A DNA stretch of 64,000 nucleotides from Brevibacterium yomogidense (GTDB lineage: Bacteria > Actinomycetota > Actinomycetes > Actinomycetales > Brevibacteriaceae), in assembly GCF_016107685.1 (NCBI RefSeq), contig NZ_JABASY010000008.1, positions 25,955 to 89,954 on the forward strand, read 5' to 3'. The translations under genes were made by a program, and so were the position numbers. Under the pieces are notes generated by a model. That model had not been told where the DNA came from. It worked only from the letters and a program-made list of their open reading frames with translations, and ran no database searches. The first letter of the stretch is position 1. Every line of letters starts with the position of its first letter. This document shows, in pieces, positions 63,875 to 64,000 of the stretch.

Positions 63875-63903
63875 TTGCGGCCAGGGAAACTGACTGCTAG
63901 ACT
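63875..63903 (+). promoter_or_regulatory. rRNA operon promoter P3 (predicted)
   Basis: -35 TTGCGG (63875-63880), 17-base spacer, -10 TAGACT (63898-63903). The best of the three; the transcript would begin near 63910. Confidence 0.75.
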
Positions 63904-64000
63904 AACGAAGCCCCTTCGGGAGAAGAGGGCAACAACCTTTCGGCAAGTGCTGGGACTGTGTGTTCTGGTGTGAGCGGTTTGTGTGTCTGTTCTTTGAGAA
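63904..64000 (+). other. rRNA operon leader
   Basis: Non-coding leader with a small hairpin (CCCCTTCGGG area) and the conserved word TGTTCTTTGAGAA at the window edge, which in actinomycetes lies shortly before the 16S rRNA and takes part in antitermination or RNase III processing. Confidence 0.7.

Overview
The window is high-GC DNA with dense, often translationally coupled genes (many 4-base ATGA or GTGA overlaps) and frequent GTG starts. Gene content points to an actinomycete, most likely a member of Micrococcales: nrdHIEF with paired NrdR boxes, an actinobacterial-type Tad pilus locus, actinobacterial Holin-X and DUF3618 proteins, ftsEX next to an M23 peptidase and smpB-ssrA, and an rRNA leader ending in TGTTCTTTGAGAA. 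The genus cannot be fixed from the sequence alone. No insertion sequence, prophage, CRISPR array or tRNA gene was seen.

Region by region. 1-9266 is largely nucleoside salvage: the end of a sugar/nucleoside ABC permease, cdd, deoA and deoC on the plus strand, and purine nucleoside phosphorylase with a phospho-sugar mutase on the minus strand. Between them lie an alpha/beta hydrolase that looks internally deleted, zapE, and a divergent pair (small multidrug-type exporter; XRE regulator plus membrane protein) around an array of repeated operator-like units. 9400-12719 holds a GNAT acetyltransferase and a three-gene envelope/stress-type operon. 12861-21664 carries an EssC-like FHA/FtsK ATPase next to a seven-gene Tad operon. 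21774-29931 holds an amidohydrolase, a double-CMD protein, prfB, a PRC-barrel protein, ftsE-ftsX-M23 peptidase, smpB and the tmRNA gene.

29946-33469 holds a frameshifted membrane-protein remnant and an envelope group (beta-lactamase-fold hydrolase, FtsW, PAP2 phosphatase). 33557-38008 is an aldehyde/alcohol oxidation module: a GAF regulator, exaC-type aldehyde dehydrogenase and adhP. 38145-40423 is a divergent TetR/MFS efflux pair with a visible palindromic operator. 40457-45783 is a four-gene cluster (aminotransferase, ureohydrolase, TPP decarboxylase-like enzyme, Na+/solute symporter) that reads best as an arginine-transaminase catabolic pathway. 45814-51012 is a MoxR-DUF58-vWA-vWA-TPR operon.

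51564-55384 is the class Ib ribonucleotide reductase operon nrdHIEF behind two NrdR boxes. 55606-56790 is rtcB. 56886-58702 pairs a flavin-dependent monooxygenase with an orphan amino-acid-type binding lipoprotein. 58868-61871 is a coupled valine-type beta-oxidation operon (acyl-CoA dehydrogenase, 3-hydroxyisobutyryl-CoA hydrolase, enoyl-CoA hydratase) with a MarR gene upstream. 62748-63479 is an SRAP/HMCES protein. From 63480 to the edge is a non-coding rRNA-operon promoter region with three stacked promoters sharing a TTGCG[GA] -35, so a 16S gene should begin just past the window.

Most material is ordinary core genome. The points most worth checking are the predicted arginine transaminase operon, the EssC-like ATPase beside the Tad locus, the operator array at 5732-5796, the shared element in front of two envelope/stress genes, and the two damaged genes.
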